Shown: in pieces, positions 17,302 through 25,224 of the stretch
How the letters are laid out: every line of letters starts with the position of its first letter
Numbering within the stretch: position 1 is the first letter of the stretch
Assembly (NCBI RefSeq): GCF_024347215.1
Contig: NZ_AP025282.1
Coordinates: 2,108,001-2,172,000 of the forward strand
Direction: 5' to 3'
Origin: Aliamphritea ceti
Lineage (GTDB): Bacteria > Pseudomonadota > Gammaproteobacteria > Pseudomonadales > Balneatricaceae
Length of the DNA stretch: 64,000 nt
The notes under the pieces: model-generated
Seen by the model: only the letters and a program-made list of their open reading frames with translations
Databases searched by the model: none
Told to the model about the DNA's origin: nothing
Position numbers and translations under genes: made by a program

Positions 17302-17785
17302 ATACGGCCCGTATTTGGACCGTTCTTGAATTTGGCGCGTGAATTCTAGCTCAAATCGATGAAAAAGTTAAGTTTTGTCAACAATGTTTATGTTAATACT
17401 TTCCGCTTAGATGAATTGTGACGCGACGGCATTTTAGTCATATGGCTGATGTGATCTGTGCTTAAGTATTTGTAATTAACTGTTTGTTTTTTATGGTTAA
17501 TATTTTTCATTAAGTATTGATTGTTGAACGGATAACAGGAGCTTTAATGATCAGTTTCGCTCAAAGGCTTATCGGTGAGCGACATAACAAATAATGTAAA
17601 AGTGTAGACAGTCGGGACAGAAAAGGATTTTTTATTCAAGTTTTTTGGCTAGATTGTCGACAATGTCTGTGGTCAAAAGAGTTTTTAAAAATATTATGAA
17701 TTTTTTAGGCCACAAACAGCTAAATTGTCTGTACTGCTGATGGTTATATAAACAAGTGGGTCACCGGATGACTTAAATTGTCATC
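17302..17785. promoter_or_regulatory. Palindromes in the divergent acnB / YeeN-type gene intergenic region
   Basis: This gap of about 650 bases contains no convincing gene. It contains ATACGG-C-CCGTAT (17302-17314), the perfect palindrome ATTGTCGACAAT (17653-17664), GATGAC-N7-GTCATC (17767-17785), and the octamer AAATTGTC at 17722-17729 and 17775-17782. The ATTGTCGACAAT form is typical of operators for GntR/FCD-type regulators, but which regulator binds is unknown. A 15-codon frame with a ribosome site at 17547 is too short to call. Confidence 0.35.
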
Positions 17786-17901
17786 TAAATCAGTCTAAAT
17801 CTTAAGAATCAGGCATATTTGTCTGTCGGACTAGTGATAATTGCCGTCAGGCATTAGAATCCCTGTCATTGCTTTGAGTATCGGATGAAAGAGTATTTCT
17901 A

Positions 17902-18624
17902 ATGGGAAGAAGTTTTGAGAATCGTAAGGCATCTATGGCGAAGACCCAGGGTGCTAAATCTAAGTTGTATGCTAAGTACGGTAAAGAGCTCTATGTTTGC
18001 GCGAAAAGTGGTGGCGTAGACCCGGATGGTAACTTGTCACTACGACGTCTGATTGAAAAAGCAAAAAAAGACCAGGTACCTGCTCACGTTATTGAAAAAG
18101 CGCTGGATAAAGCGAGCGGCAGCGGCGGTGAAGATTACGCTCACGCGCGTTATGAAGGCTTTGGTCCGGGCGGGTGTATGGTGATTGTTGACTGTCTGAC
18201 AGATAACAATAACCGTACTTTCGGTGACGTACGTACCGCCTTTAACAAAGGTAAGGCTAAGCTGGGCGGCCAGGGCGCAGTAGCGCACATGTTTGACCAC
18301 CGTGCGGTACTGGTGTTTCCGCATACGGATGAAGATGAAATCCTTGAGCTTCTGATGATGGCAGATGTTGACGTTGCTGACATTGAAAGTGAAGACGGCA
18401 AGATCACAGTGCTTGCGCCACATACTGAGTTCTTTAAAGCGAAAACAGCTTTGCACGAAGCGTTGCCAGATGTTGTGTTTGAAGTAGAAGAAATTACTTT
18501 CGTGCCTCAAACAGTAACAGAGCTTAGCGGTGAAGATGTTGAGCAGTTCGAGAAGTTTATGGATTTATTAAACGACTCTGATGACGTTCAGGAAATTTAT
18601 CACAACGCTGAAATCGCTGAATGA
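17902..18624 (+). CDS. YebC/PmpR-TACO1 family protein, YeeN type
   Basis: A 240-residue protein of the YebC/TACO1 family. The N-terminal segment (NRKASMAKTQGAKSKLYAKYGKELY) and the RYEGFGPGG and VRTAFNKGKAKLG motifs match the YeeN branch better than canonical YebC, which starts MAGHSKWANIKHRK. Family members have been described as transcriptional regulators and, more recently, as ribosome-associated factors helping translation of proline-rich stretches. The gene is alone on its strand with a good terminator 25 bases after the stop. Which role applies here is not readable. Confidence 0.85.
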   Translation: MGRSFENRKASMAKTQGAKSKLYAKYGKELYVCAKSGGVDPDGNLSLRRLIEKAKKDQVPAHVIEKALDKASGSGGEDYAHARYEGFGPGGCMVIVDCLTDNNNRTFGDVRTAFNKGKAKLGGQGAVAHMFDHRAVLVFPHTDEDEILELLMMADVDVADIESEDGKITVLAPHTEFFKAKTALHEALPDVVFEVEEITFVPQTVTELSGEDVEQFEKFMDLLNDSDDVQEIYHNAEIAE

Positions 18625-18656
18625 TATTAGTTGGCTGAAGCAACTGAATTAAAAAA

Positions 18657-18679
18657 GCCCTGCAGTGCAGGGCTTTTTT
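18657..18679. terminator. Bidirectional terminator after the YeeN-type gene
   Basis: An inverted repeat GCCCTGC-AGT-GCAGGGC, preceded by six A and followed by six T residues. It separates this gene from the convergent LysE-type exporter. Confidence 0.85.
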
Positions 18680-18728
18680 GTGTCTGTCGTAAAGCTATTA
18701 ACAGGTAATTTGAGAACTAATACGTCTG

Positions 18729-19340
18729 TTAAAGCGTAATTACCCTGATCGCCAGCGCCAGCAGCACCAGGCCTGTAATACGATTAATCCACTGACTGTT
18801 ACGCTGTAGGCGGTTTAGTACAGTGCCTCGTGAAAGTACCAGGCATACAAGTGTGTACCAGAAACCATCAACCAGCGTGGCTGTGGCAATCAGGATAAAC
18901 CGATCTGTCTGACTGGCATCTGCAGATACAAACTGAGAAAACAGCGCGATAAAGAAAATAGCCAGTTTGGGATTCAGTAAAGAAATTAGCAGGCCTTCCT
19001 GTCCGGCCTGTAACAGTGAGGCTTTTTGGCTTGCCGTTACCTGCAGTGCATTGGCGCTACCGGCACGTATTGCCTGTAAGCCAATCCAGGCAAGGTAAGC
19101 TGCACCTGCCCAGGTAATAAGCGTAAATAACTGTCCGGACTGGCTTATCAGCAATGCCAGACCAGTCACTGTGGCAAATGCCCACAAACCAACTCCGGCG
19201 GCGTGGGTCCAGCTGGTGAGTAAGCCGTGCTGGCGGCTGTTGTTTACCGTCTGCTTTAAGACGACTGCCAGGCTTGGTCCCGGTGACATGGCGCCCAGAC
19301 AGCAGATTAAAAATAATGAAAACCAGGCGGCAAGAGTCAT
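18729..19340 (-). CDS. LysE-family amino acid exporter
   Basis: A 203-residue inner-membrane protein with six hydrophobic segments. It has the family N-terminal motif CLGAMSPGPSLAVVLKQ and the LLNPKLAIFFIALFSQF motif after the third segment. LysE/RhtB proteins export amino acids such as lysine, threonine or homoserine lactone; the substrate cannot be told from sequence. It is divergent from the racemase gene. Two further LysE-type exporters occur at 51 and 54 kb. Confidence 0.88.
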   Translation of the reverse strand: MTLAAWFSLFLICCLGAMSPGPSLAVVLKQTVNNSRQHGLLTSWTHAAGVGLWAFATVTGLALLISQSGQLFTLITWAGAAYLAWIGLQAIRAGSANALQVTASQKASLLQAGQEGLLISLLNPKLAIFFIALFSQFVSADASQTDRFILIATATLVDGFWYTLVCLVLSRGTVLNRLQRNSQWINRITGLVLLALAIRVITL

Positions 19341-19570
19341 GCTCTGATCCTTAGATGTTGCATTGCTTGAATGAATTTACAGTCCCTGAGGGGCAGCATT
19401 TAAGCGCTATGCTCTCAGGAATGCAACAGTCTGAATTTAACTGCCTGATTACAATAAGAAAAGCCTCTTAATTGTTGTTATTACATATTGTGTGTCATGC
19501 AATAAATAAATTGTGTCATTCAATCTGCCATGCCAGACTTTTCTGCATGGCGAATCACAAGGAGGCATGT

Positions 19571-20266
19571 ATGAAAACAATCGGTATTTTAGGTGGCATG
19601 AGTTGGGAATCCAGTGCAGATTACTACGCCGCTTTGAATCAGGGAGTAAAGCAGCAGCTAGGTGGGCTGCATTCGGCAAAAATTTGTATGTTAAGTGTCG
19701 ATTTTGCAGAAATTGAACAATTGCAGCATGCCGGTGACTGGTCCCGCTTAGCAGAAATTCTTGCCCGGCAAGCTGTTGCAGTTGAGCGTGGCGGGGCTGA
19801 TTTTTTGTTAATAGCGACCAATACAATGCATAAGGTGGCAGAAGACGTACAAACTGCGATTAACATCCCGTTACTACACATTGCCGATGTAACCGCAGAA
19901 AAACTAATAGCTGATGGTGTAAAGCGTATTGGATTATTAGGTACCCGCTTCACTATGGCTGAAGAATTCTATAAAGGACGTCTTAGCGAAAAGTTTGGTT
20001 TAGACGTACTTGTACCTGATAACACGCAGCAGGATGAGATACACCGGATCATTTATGAGGAATTGTGCCAGGGGGAAGTGTATGAAGCTTCACGCAAGAT
20101 CTATTTACAGATCATAGATGATTTGTTTACCCGCGGCGCAGAAGGTGTGATTTTAGGCTGTACTGAAATCGCCATGCTGGTGAAGCCAGAACACACCTCG
20201 ATACCTCTATATGACACGACGGCATTACATGCCCGGGGTGCGGTTAAATTTGCCTTGGCTGAATGA
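19571..20266 (+). CDS. ygeA: L-aspartate/glutamate-specific racemase (YgeA-type)
   Basis: A 231-residue Asp/Glu racemase family protein starting at ATG 19571 after a strong AAGGAGG site. The start MKTIGILGGMSWES and GGLHSA resemble E. coli YgeA closely. Most family members use two cysteines; here the first half has ATNTMHK with Thr83 where cysteine would be, and the second half has GCTE with Cys197. E. coli YgeA (EcL-DER) has been described with the same atypical Thr83/Cys197 pair, so this is probably a true member of that unusual subgroup. It would supply D-Asp or D-Glu. It stands alone between a divergent LysE gene and an SRPBCC gene. Confidence 0.85.
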   Translation: MKTIGILGGMSWESSADYYAALNQGVKQQLGGLHSAKICMLSVDFAEIEQLQHAGDWSRLAEILARQAVAVERGGADFLLIATNTMHKVAEDVQTAINIPLLHIADVTAEKLIADGVKRIGLLGTRFTMAEEFYKGRLSEKFGLDVLVPDNTQQDEIHRIIYEELCQGEVYEASRKIYLQIIDDLFTRGAEGVILGCTEIAMLVKPEHTSIPLYDTTALHARGAVKFALAE

Positions 20267-20343
20267 CTATTTAGCAAGCAGGCCTTTGGCTGACTAAACT
20301 GTAATCAGACAGTGTCTGTAAAAGTAGTCAGCAGGAGGCGATT

Positions 20344-20781
20344 ATGATTATCAATCATCAGGTGGGCATAGCCGGTAGCGCAACTGATATATATGAAGCA
20401 CTGACCACAAATGAAGGCTTAATGGACTGGTGGACTAATGATGTTACCGGTGCAGGAGAAGTCGGCTCAGTTATTCAGTTCCGGTTTAATGGTGGTGGGC
20501 CTGATTTTCAGGTAACGGAGTTAGTGCCAGACCAAAAGGTAGTCTGGCGGCACCATGGCAATATGCCAGAAGCCTGGAAGGGGACTGAAATCAGTTTCGA
20601 TCTTATCCCCGGAGACAACCAGATACTGGTGCGTTTCAGGCATGCCAACTGGGAAGAAGCGTCAGACTTTATGGCGCATTGCACGACCAAGTGGGCGGTT
20701 TTCCTGCTGAGCCTCAAAGCTCTGATAGAAACAGGTACAGGCCAGCCTTTCCCCGACGACATTCACATCGATCACAGTTAA
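20344..20781 (+). CDS. SRPBCC-domain (AHSA1-like) protein
   Basis: A 145-residue protein with the START/Bet v1-like helix-grip plan: an early beta strand, GSATDIYEALTTNEGLMDWWTNDV, a run of strands, and a long C-terminal helix (WAVFLLSLKALIETG). Such proteins bind hydrophobic ligands or act as chaperone cofactors; the ligand is unknown. A GGAGG site precedes the ATG. The following CPXCG gene starts three bases after its stop, so the two are cotranscribed. Confidence 0.85.
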   Translation: MIINHQVGIAGSATDIYEALTTNEGLMDWWTNDVTGAGEVGSVIQFRFNGGGPDFQVTELVPDQKVVWRHHGNMPEAWKGTEISFDLIPGDNQILVRFRHANWEEASDFMAHCTTKWAVFLLSLKALIETGTGQPFPDDIHIDHS

Positions 20782-20783
20782 TC

Positions 20784-20975
20784 ATGCAGTGCCTTGAAGA
20801 GCGGCGTGTTGAATGTCCTTATTGCGGAGCAGGTTTTACCTGCCTGTTAGATTGCAGTGCGGGTAATCAGCAATACACCGAAGACTGCCAGGTATGCTGC
20901 CAGCCAATCGTATTTGACCTTCAAATTACAGAAGGCAGTGCTGAGGTGCAGTTGAGACGTGAAGACGACGCCTGA
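20784..20975 (+). CDS. CPXCG-motif cysteine-rich small protein
   Basis: A 63-residue protein starting at ATG 20784 with VECPYCGAGF near the N-terminus and DCQVCCQPIVFDL later, giving a CxxC-x(about 30)-CxxC zinc-ribbon layout. Small CPXCG proteins are common in gammaproteobacteria and of unknown function. It follows the SRPBCC gene immediately and ends in an acidic tail. A longer frame opening at 20679 would lie inside the SRPBCC gene and is not credible. Confidence 0.8.
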   Translation: MQCLEERRVECPYCGAGFTCLLDCSAGNQQYTEDCQVCCQPIVFDLQITEGSAEVQLRREDDA

Positions 20976-20979
20976 AGCT

Positions 20980-21044
20980 GAGCCCTTATAGAGAGTTCTT
21001 AAACAGAGCCCTTATAGATAGCCATTAAACAGAGCTCTTAAACA
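20980..21044. repeat. 13-bp intergenic tandem repeat (5 units)
   Basis: Five consecutive 13-bp units: GAGCCCTTATAGA, GAGTTCTTAAACA, GAGCCCTTATAGA, TAGCCATTAAACA and GAGCTCTTAAACA. Alternating units are more alike, so the array also reads as a 26-bp repeat. It starts five bases after the CPXCG stop codon. The core resembles the arrays at 5179 and 44810. Confidence 0.85.
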
Positions 21045-21118
21045 AGATAAGAACGGTTCTGTAATATTTGATATCTGTGTAAACTACGCGCCTTTCAAAA
21101 TTGCAGAGATAACAGACA

Positions 21119-22303
21119 GTGGAAAGCCGCGACGTAGTAATTATTGGTGCCGGTGCCTCCGGATTAATGACGGCAGCAACTGCCGGATACCGTGGCAGAG
21201 ATGTACTGCTGCTGGAGCACACTAAAAAAGTTGGCCGTAAAATACTTATGTCTGGTGGTGGTCGCTGTAACTTTACCAATATCCACAATGGCCCTGATAA
21301 CTTTCTTTCTTCGAATGCACATTTCTCCAAATCGGCTTTAAGCCGTTACAAAGCTGCAGACTTTATAGAGCTGGTTGAACGGCATGGAGTGGAATTTCAT
21401 GAGAAAACTCTGGGGCAGCTGTTCTGTAATGAATCCAGTAAAGAGATGTTGCAGCTTTTGCTGACCGAGTGCGACTGGTCAGGCACTGAGATCCGTACTG
21501 AAACCACAGTGAATAAAGTGGAAGCGCTGTCAGATGGTGCTGGCTACCGTCTGGAAACGACATCTGGTGAAGTAAGTTGTCAGTCGCTGGTTATTGCGAC
21601 TGGGGGGCTGTCTATTCCGAACGGTGGGGCGACTTCTTTCGCTTATGATCTTGCCCGCCAATATGGCATGGAAGTAACAGAATTGCAGGCCGCGCTGGTA
21701 CCGTTCACTCTCCAGCCTAAAGATCTCGAACACTTCAAGCCTCTGTCAGGTGTATCACATCCGGTCACTGCGAGCATTGGCAAAGTCAGCTTCCGCGAAA
21801 GCATGCTATTTACGCACAGAGGCATCAGTGGTCCGGCAATTTTACAGATTTCATCTTACTGGCAGCCGGGAACAGAAGTTAGTATTGACCTGTTCCCAGA
21901 GCTGGATCTGACAGACTGGCTAATCCAGGCTAAAGAAAAGCACGGTAAAGCAGATATTGTGAATCAGCTGGCACAGCTGATGAGTAAACGCATGTCACAG
22001 ACCTTTTGTGAGCTGTGGGCTATCAGTGGTCCGATGAATCAATTCGATAACAAGAAGCTGGCAGCTATCGCTGATCAGTTCCATAACTGGACTATTAAAC
22101 CCAGTGGCACAGAAGGTTACCGTACTGCTGAGGTCACGCTAGGGGGTATTGTTACTGATGAAGTGTCTTCTAAAACTTTCGAAGCTAAGAAAGCGCCGGG
22201 TATGTACTTCGTAGGTGAATGCCTGGATGTGACCGGCCATCTGGGTGGGCATAATTTTCAATGGGCCTGGGCCTGTGGTTTTGCGGCAGGGCAGTTTGTT
22301 TAA
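21119..22303 (+). CDS. yhiN: NAD(P)/FAD-dependent oxidoreductase, HI0933/YhiN family
   Basis: A 394-residue flavoprotein of the HI0933-like family. It has an N-terminal dinucleotide-binding motif VIIGAGASGLMTA, the family signature KILMSGGGRCNFTN near residue 40, and the C-terminal GGHNFQWAWACGFAAG that closes the FAD site. The start is GTG 21119. No physiological substrate is established for YhiN-type proteins. The gene stands alone and ends at an inverted repeat that looks like its terminator; the accessory island begins right after. Confidence 0.88.
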   Translation: MESRDVVIIGAGASGLMTAATAGYRGRDVLLLEHTKKVGRKILMSGGGRCNFTNIHNGPDNFLSSNAHFSKSALSRYKAADFIELVERHGVEFHEKTLGQLFCNESSKEMLQLLLTECDWSGTEIRTETTVNKVEALSDGAGYRLETTSGEVSCQSLVIATGGLSIPNGGATSFAYDLARQYGMEVTELQAALVPFTLQPKDLEHFKPLSGVSHPVTASIGKVSFRESMLFTHRGISGPAILQISSYWQPGTEVSIDLFPELDLTDWLIQAKEKHGKADIVNQLAQLMSKRMSQTFCELWAISGPMNQFDNKKLAAIADQFHNWTIKPSGTEGYRTAEVTLGGIVTDEVSSKTFEAKKAPGMYFVGECLDVTGHLGGHNFQWAWACGFAAGQFV

Positions 22304-22320
22304 GTGTGTCAGGGTATTTA

Positions 22321-22354
22321 AAAGTTAGACAAATGGGGTATTGTCTAACTTTTA
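22321..22354 (+). terminator. Terminator-like inverted repeat after the YhiN-type gene
   Basis: Perfect 13-bp arms AAAAGTTAGACAA and TTGTCTAACTTTT with an 8-base loop. The right arm ends in TTTT, so it can act as a terminator. It marks the left edge of the accessory island. Confidence 0.7.
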
Positions 22355-22366
22355 ATATTAGGTAAG

Positions 22367-22390
22367 TCTGCTTTGTGCCAAAAGCGGACA
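22367..22390. repeat. 24-nt hairpin repeat, copy 1
   Basis: Arms GTCTGCTTT and AAAGCGGAC enclose the loop GTGCCA. This is the first of five related copies confined to the island (others at 24253, 24828, 24875 and 28579). The loop sequence GTGCCA or its complement TGGCAC shows orientation. Confidence 0.8.
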
Positions 22391-22483
22391 CTTTCATTGA
22401 TTGAAACTGATGGTTCTTCATGCACCCTAAAGCTATCGTACATAGATAGGCCATTCATCCATTAGGCGTGATTGTATTGGATA

Positions 22484-23143
22484 TTATTGTGCCTGAAGTA
22501 TCTTCTTAGCCACAACAAAATAACTAGACGCACCCTCATATACTTCTTCGGTCTTGAGCTTTTGAAACCCCCCATTCTCCAGTAATTTGTCTACATCAGA
22601 CCTTCTGTATCTTCTTATAGAAATGGGGATAATTCCGACTCTAGATAATATGCTTACTAATAACATCTGCATGCTTACTAGAAGAGACTTTCTATCTTTC
22701 AAGCAAGGAGTTGCAGTAATGAATACCCCATCATTTTTCAATAAATCATGAATTCTTGAAATGACATTCTGAGGACTGTTTACGGTATGAAGCATATTGA
22801 AGGCTAGTATCACATCAAATGATTCTTTCTTATACCTGTTATCAAATATGGTCGATTGCTCGAAATCTACATTCTCAACATTATTTTCAGCCGCTTTATT
22901 TTTTGCTATCTCAATCATCTCAGATGATATATCGAGTGCATGAACCTCTTTTACCAGATTAGAAAGTTCACAGGATGCTGTACCTGTCCCACACCCATAA
23001 TCTAATACGATATCGTTGATTTTAAGGTAGTTTTTAGTGCTTTCTCTGGTTTTATCATGAATGTATTCAAAGCGCTCTTCTGACTTATCGTAGTTCTTTG
23101 AAGCCTTATCCCAGAATTCTTTCGCTTTATTCATAACTTGCAC
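22484..23143 (-). CDS. Class I SAM-dependent methyltransferase
   Basis: A 219-residue methyltransferase of the Methyltransf_11/25 type. Motif I is VLDYGCGTGTASCEL (about residue 47), followed by VHALDISSEM (motif II) and FDVILAFNMLHTV (motif post-II). The substrate is not predictable; small-molecule or quinone-like substrates are typical. An in-frame ATG three codons downstream is an alternative start. It is AT-rich compared with the core genes and divergent from a LysR gene across about 130 bases, so LysR control is plausible. Confidence 0.85.
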   Translation of the reverse strand: MQVMNKAKEFWDKASKNYDKSEERFEYIHDKTRESTKNYLKINDIVLDYGCGTGTASCELSNLVKEVHALDISSEMIEIAKNKAAENNVENVDFEQSTIFDNRYKKESFDVILAFNMLHTVNSPQNVISRIHDLLKNDGVFITATPCLKDRKSLLVSMQMLLVSILSRVGIIPISIRRYRRSDVDKLLENGGFQKLKTEEVYEGASSYFVVAKKILQAQ

Positions 23144-23274
23144 CGACTATAGGTTCTTGAGCTTTAGCGAGGTATGTAGAGGTCGAAACTCATTGACTTT
23201 TGAACTCATGTTATCCGTATTTTATCAATGCTATTATGAATAGATACGGACGATTTTGAATAACAGGTATTCAT

Positions 23275-24174
23275 ATGGGAATAGATTGGAAGGCTGTAGA
23301 TTTTGATTGGAACCGAGCCAGAGCTTTTCTTGCCACAGCGGAACTAGGCTCTCTCTCAGCAGCAGCCAAGGCTTTAAATTGTTCTCAGCCCACCTTGAGT
23401 AGGCAGGTAAATGCGCTAGAAAGAGAGTTAAAAGTAGTCTTATTCGAACGTGTCGGTAAAGGTTTAGAGCTAACACCCAGCGGAGTTGAGTTACTGGAGT
23501 GTGTAAGAAACATGGGTAATGCTGCCTCTCATTTCTCAATCGTGGCCTCAGGGAAATCAGAATCATTAGAAGGATCTGTGTGTATTAGCGCATCAGAAAT
23601 CATGGCTGTTTATGATTTACCTCCAATAATTTCAAAGCTAAGAAAGATTGAACCCAAAATCACTATTGAAGTAATTGCATCTAATACGAGCAGTGATTTA
23701 AAGAGAAGAGAAGCAGATATTGCTTTGAGAGCCTATCGTCCTACTCAGCCTGACTTGATTGCCAAAAAAATCAGAGACGATGATTTTTTTCTTTATGCCG
23801 CGACAAGTTATCTGGAGACTAATGGAAACCCTACAGTGATAGATGACTTAAATAGTGCGGACTTTATAGGAATACCTGAAACTCAGAAGGTTATCTCGAT
23901 ATTAAATCAACGAGGCCTTGATCTTACATCAGATAACTTTCCTGTTATTACGGGAAACCATACCGTTTATTGGGAGCTAGTTAAGCAAGGAGCGGGTATC
24001 GGTTTTATTCAAGAGAAATTAGGTAAAACAGAAAGCAGGGTTGAGAAAGTGTTACCTGCATTAGGAGCATTCTCTAGTGAGCTTTGGCTTGTTACTCACC
24101 GTGAACTCAGGACTAACAGGAGAATTCGGCGAGTATTTGACTTCCTTGATGATGAATTAGCGCAGAATAAATAG
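23275..24174 (+). CDS. LysR-family transcriptional regulator
   Basis: A 299-residue LysR-type regulator. The N-terminal helix-turn-helix (NRARAFLATAELGSLSAAAK then SQPTLSRQVNALE) occupies residues 10-70 and a co-inducer domain follows (from about residue 95). It is preceded by ACAGGTATTCAT with only a weak ribosome site. The divergent methyltransferase is the likely target. Codon use is more AT-rich than in the core genes, consistent with acquisition together with the methyltransferase. Confidence 0.88.
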   Translation: MGIDWKAVDFDWNRARAFLATAELGSLSAAAKALNCSQPTLSRQVNALERELKVVLFERVGKGLELTPSGVELLECVRNMGNAASHFSIVASGKSESLEGSVCISASEIMAVYDLPPIISKLRKIEPKITIEVIASNTSSDLKRREADIALRAYRPTQPDLIAKKIRDDDFFLYAATSYLETNGNPTVIDDLNSADFIGIPETQKVISILNQRGLDLTSDNFPVITGNHTVYWELVKQGAGIGFIQEKLGKTESRVEKVLPALGAFSSELWLVTHRELRTNRRIRRVFDFLDDELAQNK

Positions 24175-24252
24175 TCAGGTACGCTATATATGATGCATCC
24201 TTAAATGTCCGCTTTGTGTCGTTTGGAGTCTAACGACAAGGTAGCTTCTGAT

Positions 24253-24276
24253 GACTGCTTTTGGTACGGAGCAGTC
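24253..24276. repeat. 24-nt hairpin repeat, copy 2
   Basis: Arms GACTGCTTT and GGAGCAGTC around the loop TGGTAC. A degenerate half-copy (GTCCGCTTTGTG) sits 46 bases upstream at 24207. Confidence 0.7.
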
Positions 24277-24353
24277 TAGACAGCTCTGTGTCGGAGGCTG
24301 ACTTTGAAATATGGAATAGCATTTTTAACGTTTAAATATTACTAGGAATTCAA

Positions 24354-24731
24354 ATGAAAGGAATCAAACTCATAAGTTTAGTGTTTTTATGTTCCTCACT
24401 TTCAAGTTTTGTAACTTGGCATTATGTTCAAAGCTCGAATGACGCAGGATATGACTTGATCGGCTTAATGTGCAACTCTTCAACTGTTTCTCTGAACACC
24501 AAAGTTCTGAGTTTAGAAAGTGATGATGAATTGCGTTGTCACTTAGCGAAACATACTTCGTGGATGGTGGAAGATCTTGAGGCTGCTGAGATACCTGATA
24601 AGTATATTATCGCTGGGCCAGGACTTCCTCGGATGACTAGGTCATTCTTAAGTGAGTCTGTAGGTGAATATAATTCTACCCAGCTCAAAAAATATGCTTC
24701 TGAGTGTGAAGTAAAAGAGAAGCTCTTTTGA
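24354..24731 (+). CDS. Hypothetical exported protein
   Basis: A 125-residue protein I do not recognise. It begins with a basic residue pair and a hydrophobic stretch (LISLVFLCSSLSSFVTW) that reads as a signal peptide or N-terminal anchor, and has three cysteines in the presumed mature part (MCNSS, LRCHL, SECEV), compatible with a periplasmic disulphide protein. It is flanked on both sides by copies of the hairpin repeat, so it may be a separately inserted unit. An AGGAATTC stretch precedes the ATG. Function unknown. Confidence 0.55.
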   Translation: MKGIKLISLVFLCSSLSSFVTWHYVQSSNDAGYDLIGLMCNSSTVSLNTKVLSLESDDELRCHLAKHTSWMVEDLEAAEIPDKYIIAGPGLPRMTRSFLSESVGEYNSTQLKKYASECEVKEKLF

Positions 24732-24827
24732 TAAATTATGTTTCGGATACCAGTAATTGTGCTTATTAGTTGCAACGATCCACTGAACTCACAGTCGTTT
24801 AGAGTCTAAGTAAACGCAACTATAGAT

Positions 24828-24851
24828 GACTGCTTTTGGCACAAAGCAGAA
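24828..24851. repeat. 24-nt hairpin repeat, copy 3
   Basis: Arms GACTGCTTT and AAAGCAGAA around the loop TGGCAC. Lies 24 bases from the oppositely oriented copy 4. Confidence 0.8.
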
Positions 24852-24874
24852 GTTGGATAAGACTAAATCCACAT

Positions 24875-24898
24875 GACTGTTTTGTGCCAGAAGCAGAC
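24875..24898. repeat. 24-nt hairpin repeat, copy 4
   Basis: Arms GACTGTTTT and GAAGCAGAC around the loop GTGCCA, inverted relative to copy 3. Copies 3 and 4 together could form a larger cruciform. Confidence 0.8.
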
Positions 24899-25224
24899 AT
24901 AAACGGCGACTTTTCTTCGTGGGTCGACAGCAGCCTAATTATGGATATTCGTACAGTATATTTGGTGACTTGCAAAATGATGGCTCGTTTTGACAGATAG
25001 GTAGGCTCGAAAACCTGTTGGAAATATATACAAAATATTGCATTATCAATGAATTAGCAGATTAGTTGCTTGGGATACTGTGCCAAGCATCCCAGAAATA
25101 TACGCTGGCACGTTTTCATGGAAGAGAATGAATGACACTTTCTTATTTTTCCTTACTCTTCATATGTTTATCTATCTTTAATAGATATATCTAAAACGAC
25201 AAACCAAGCCAGCTCAGTATTAAA

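Larger units (their letters stand above)
24732..25224. other. Gene-free stretch with two hairpin repeats upstream of the cassette array
   Basis: About 490 bases without a credible gene. It holds hairpin copies 3 and 4 in opposite orientation, then AT-rich sequence leading into the first cassette gene. I looked for an attI-like site or a sixth attC here; fragments such as GTTTAGAGTC near 24797 are suggestive, but no paired core sites could be assembled. Confidence 0.5.

Noticed and set aside
17547..17594. A 15-codon frame with a ribosome-site-like AGGAGC
   Set aside because: Too short, no leader-peptide pattern (no runs of a regulated amino acid) and no attenuator hairpin follows.
22185..22454. 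An 89-codon minus-strand frame across the end of yhiN and hairpin copy 1
   Set aside because: It runs through the terminator-like inverted repeat and the end of a conserved gene, with no family resemblance.
24731..25224. A sixth attC or an attI upstream of the first cassette
   Set aside because: Fragments such as GTTTAGA are present, but no paired inverse core and stem could be assembled.
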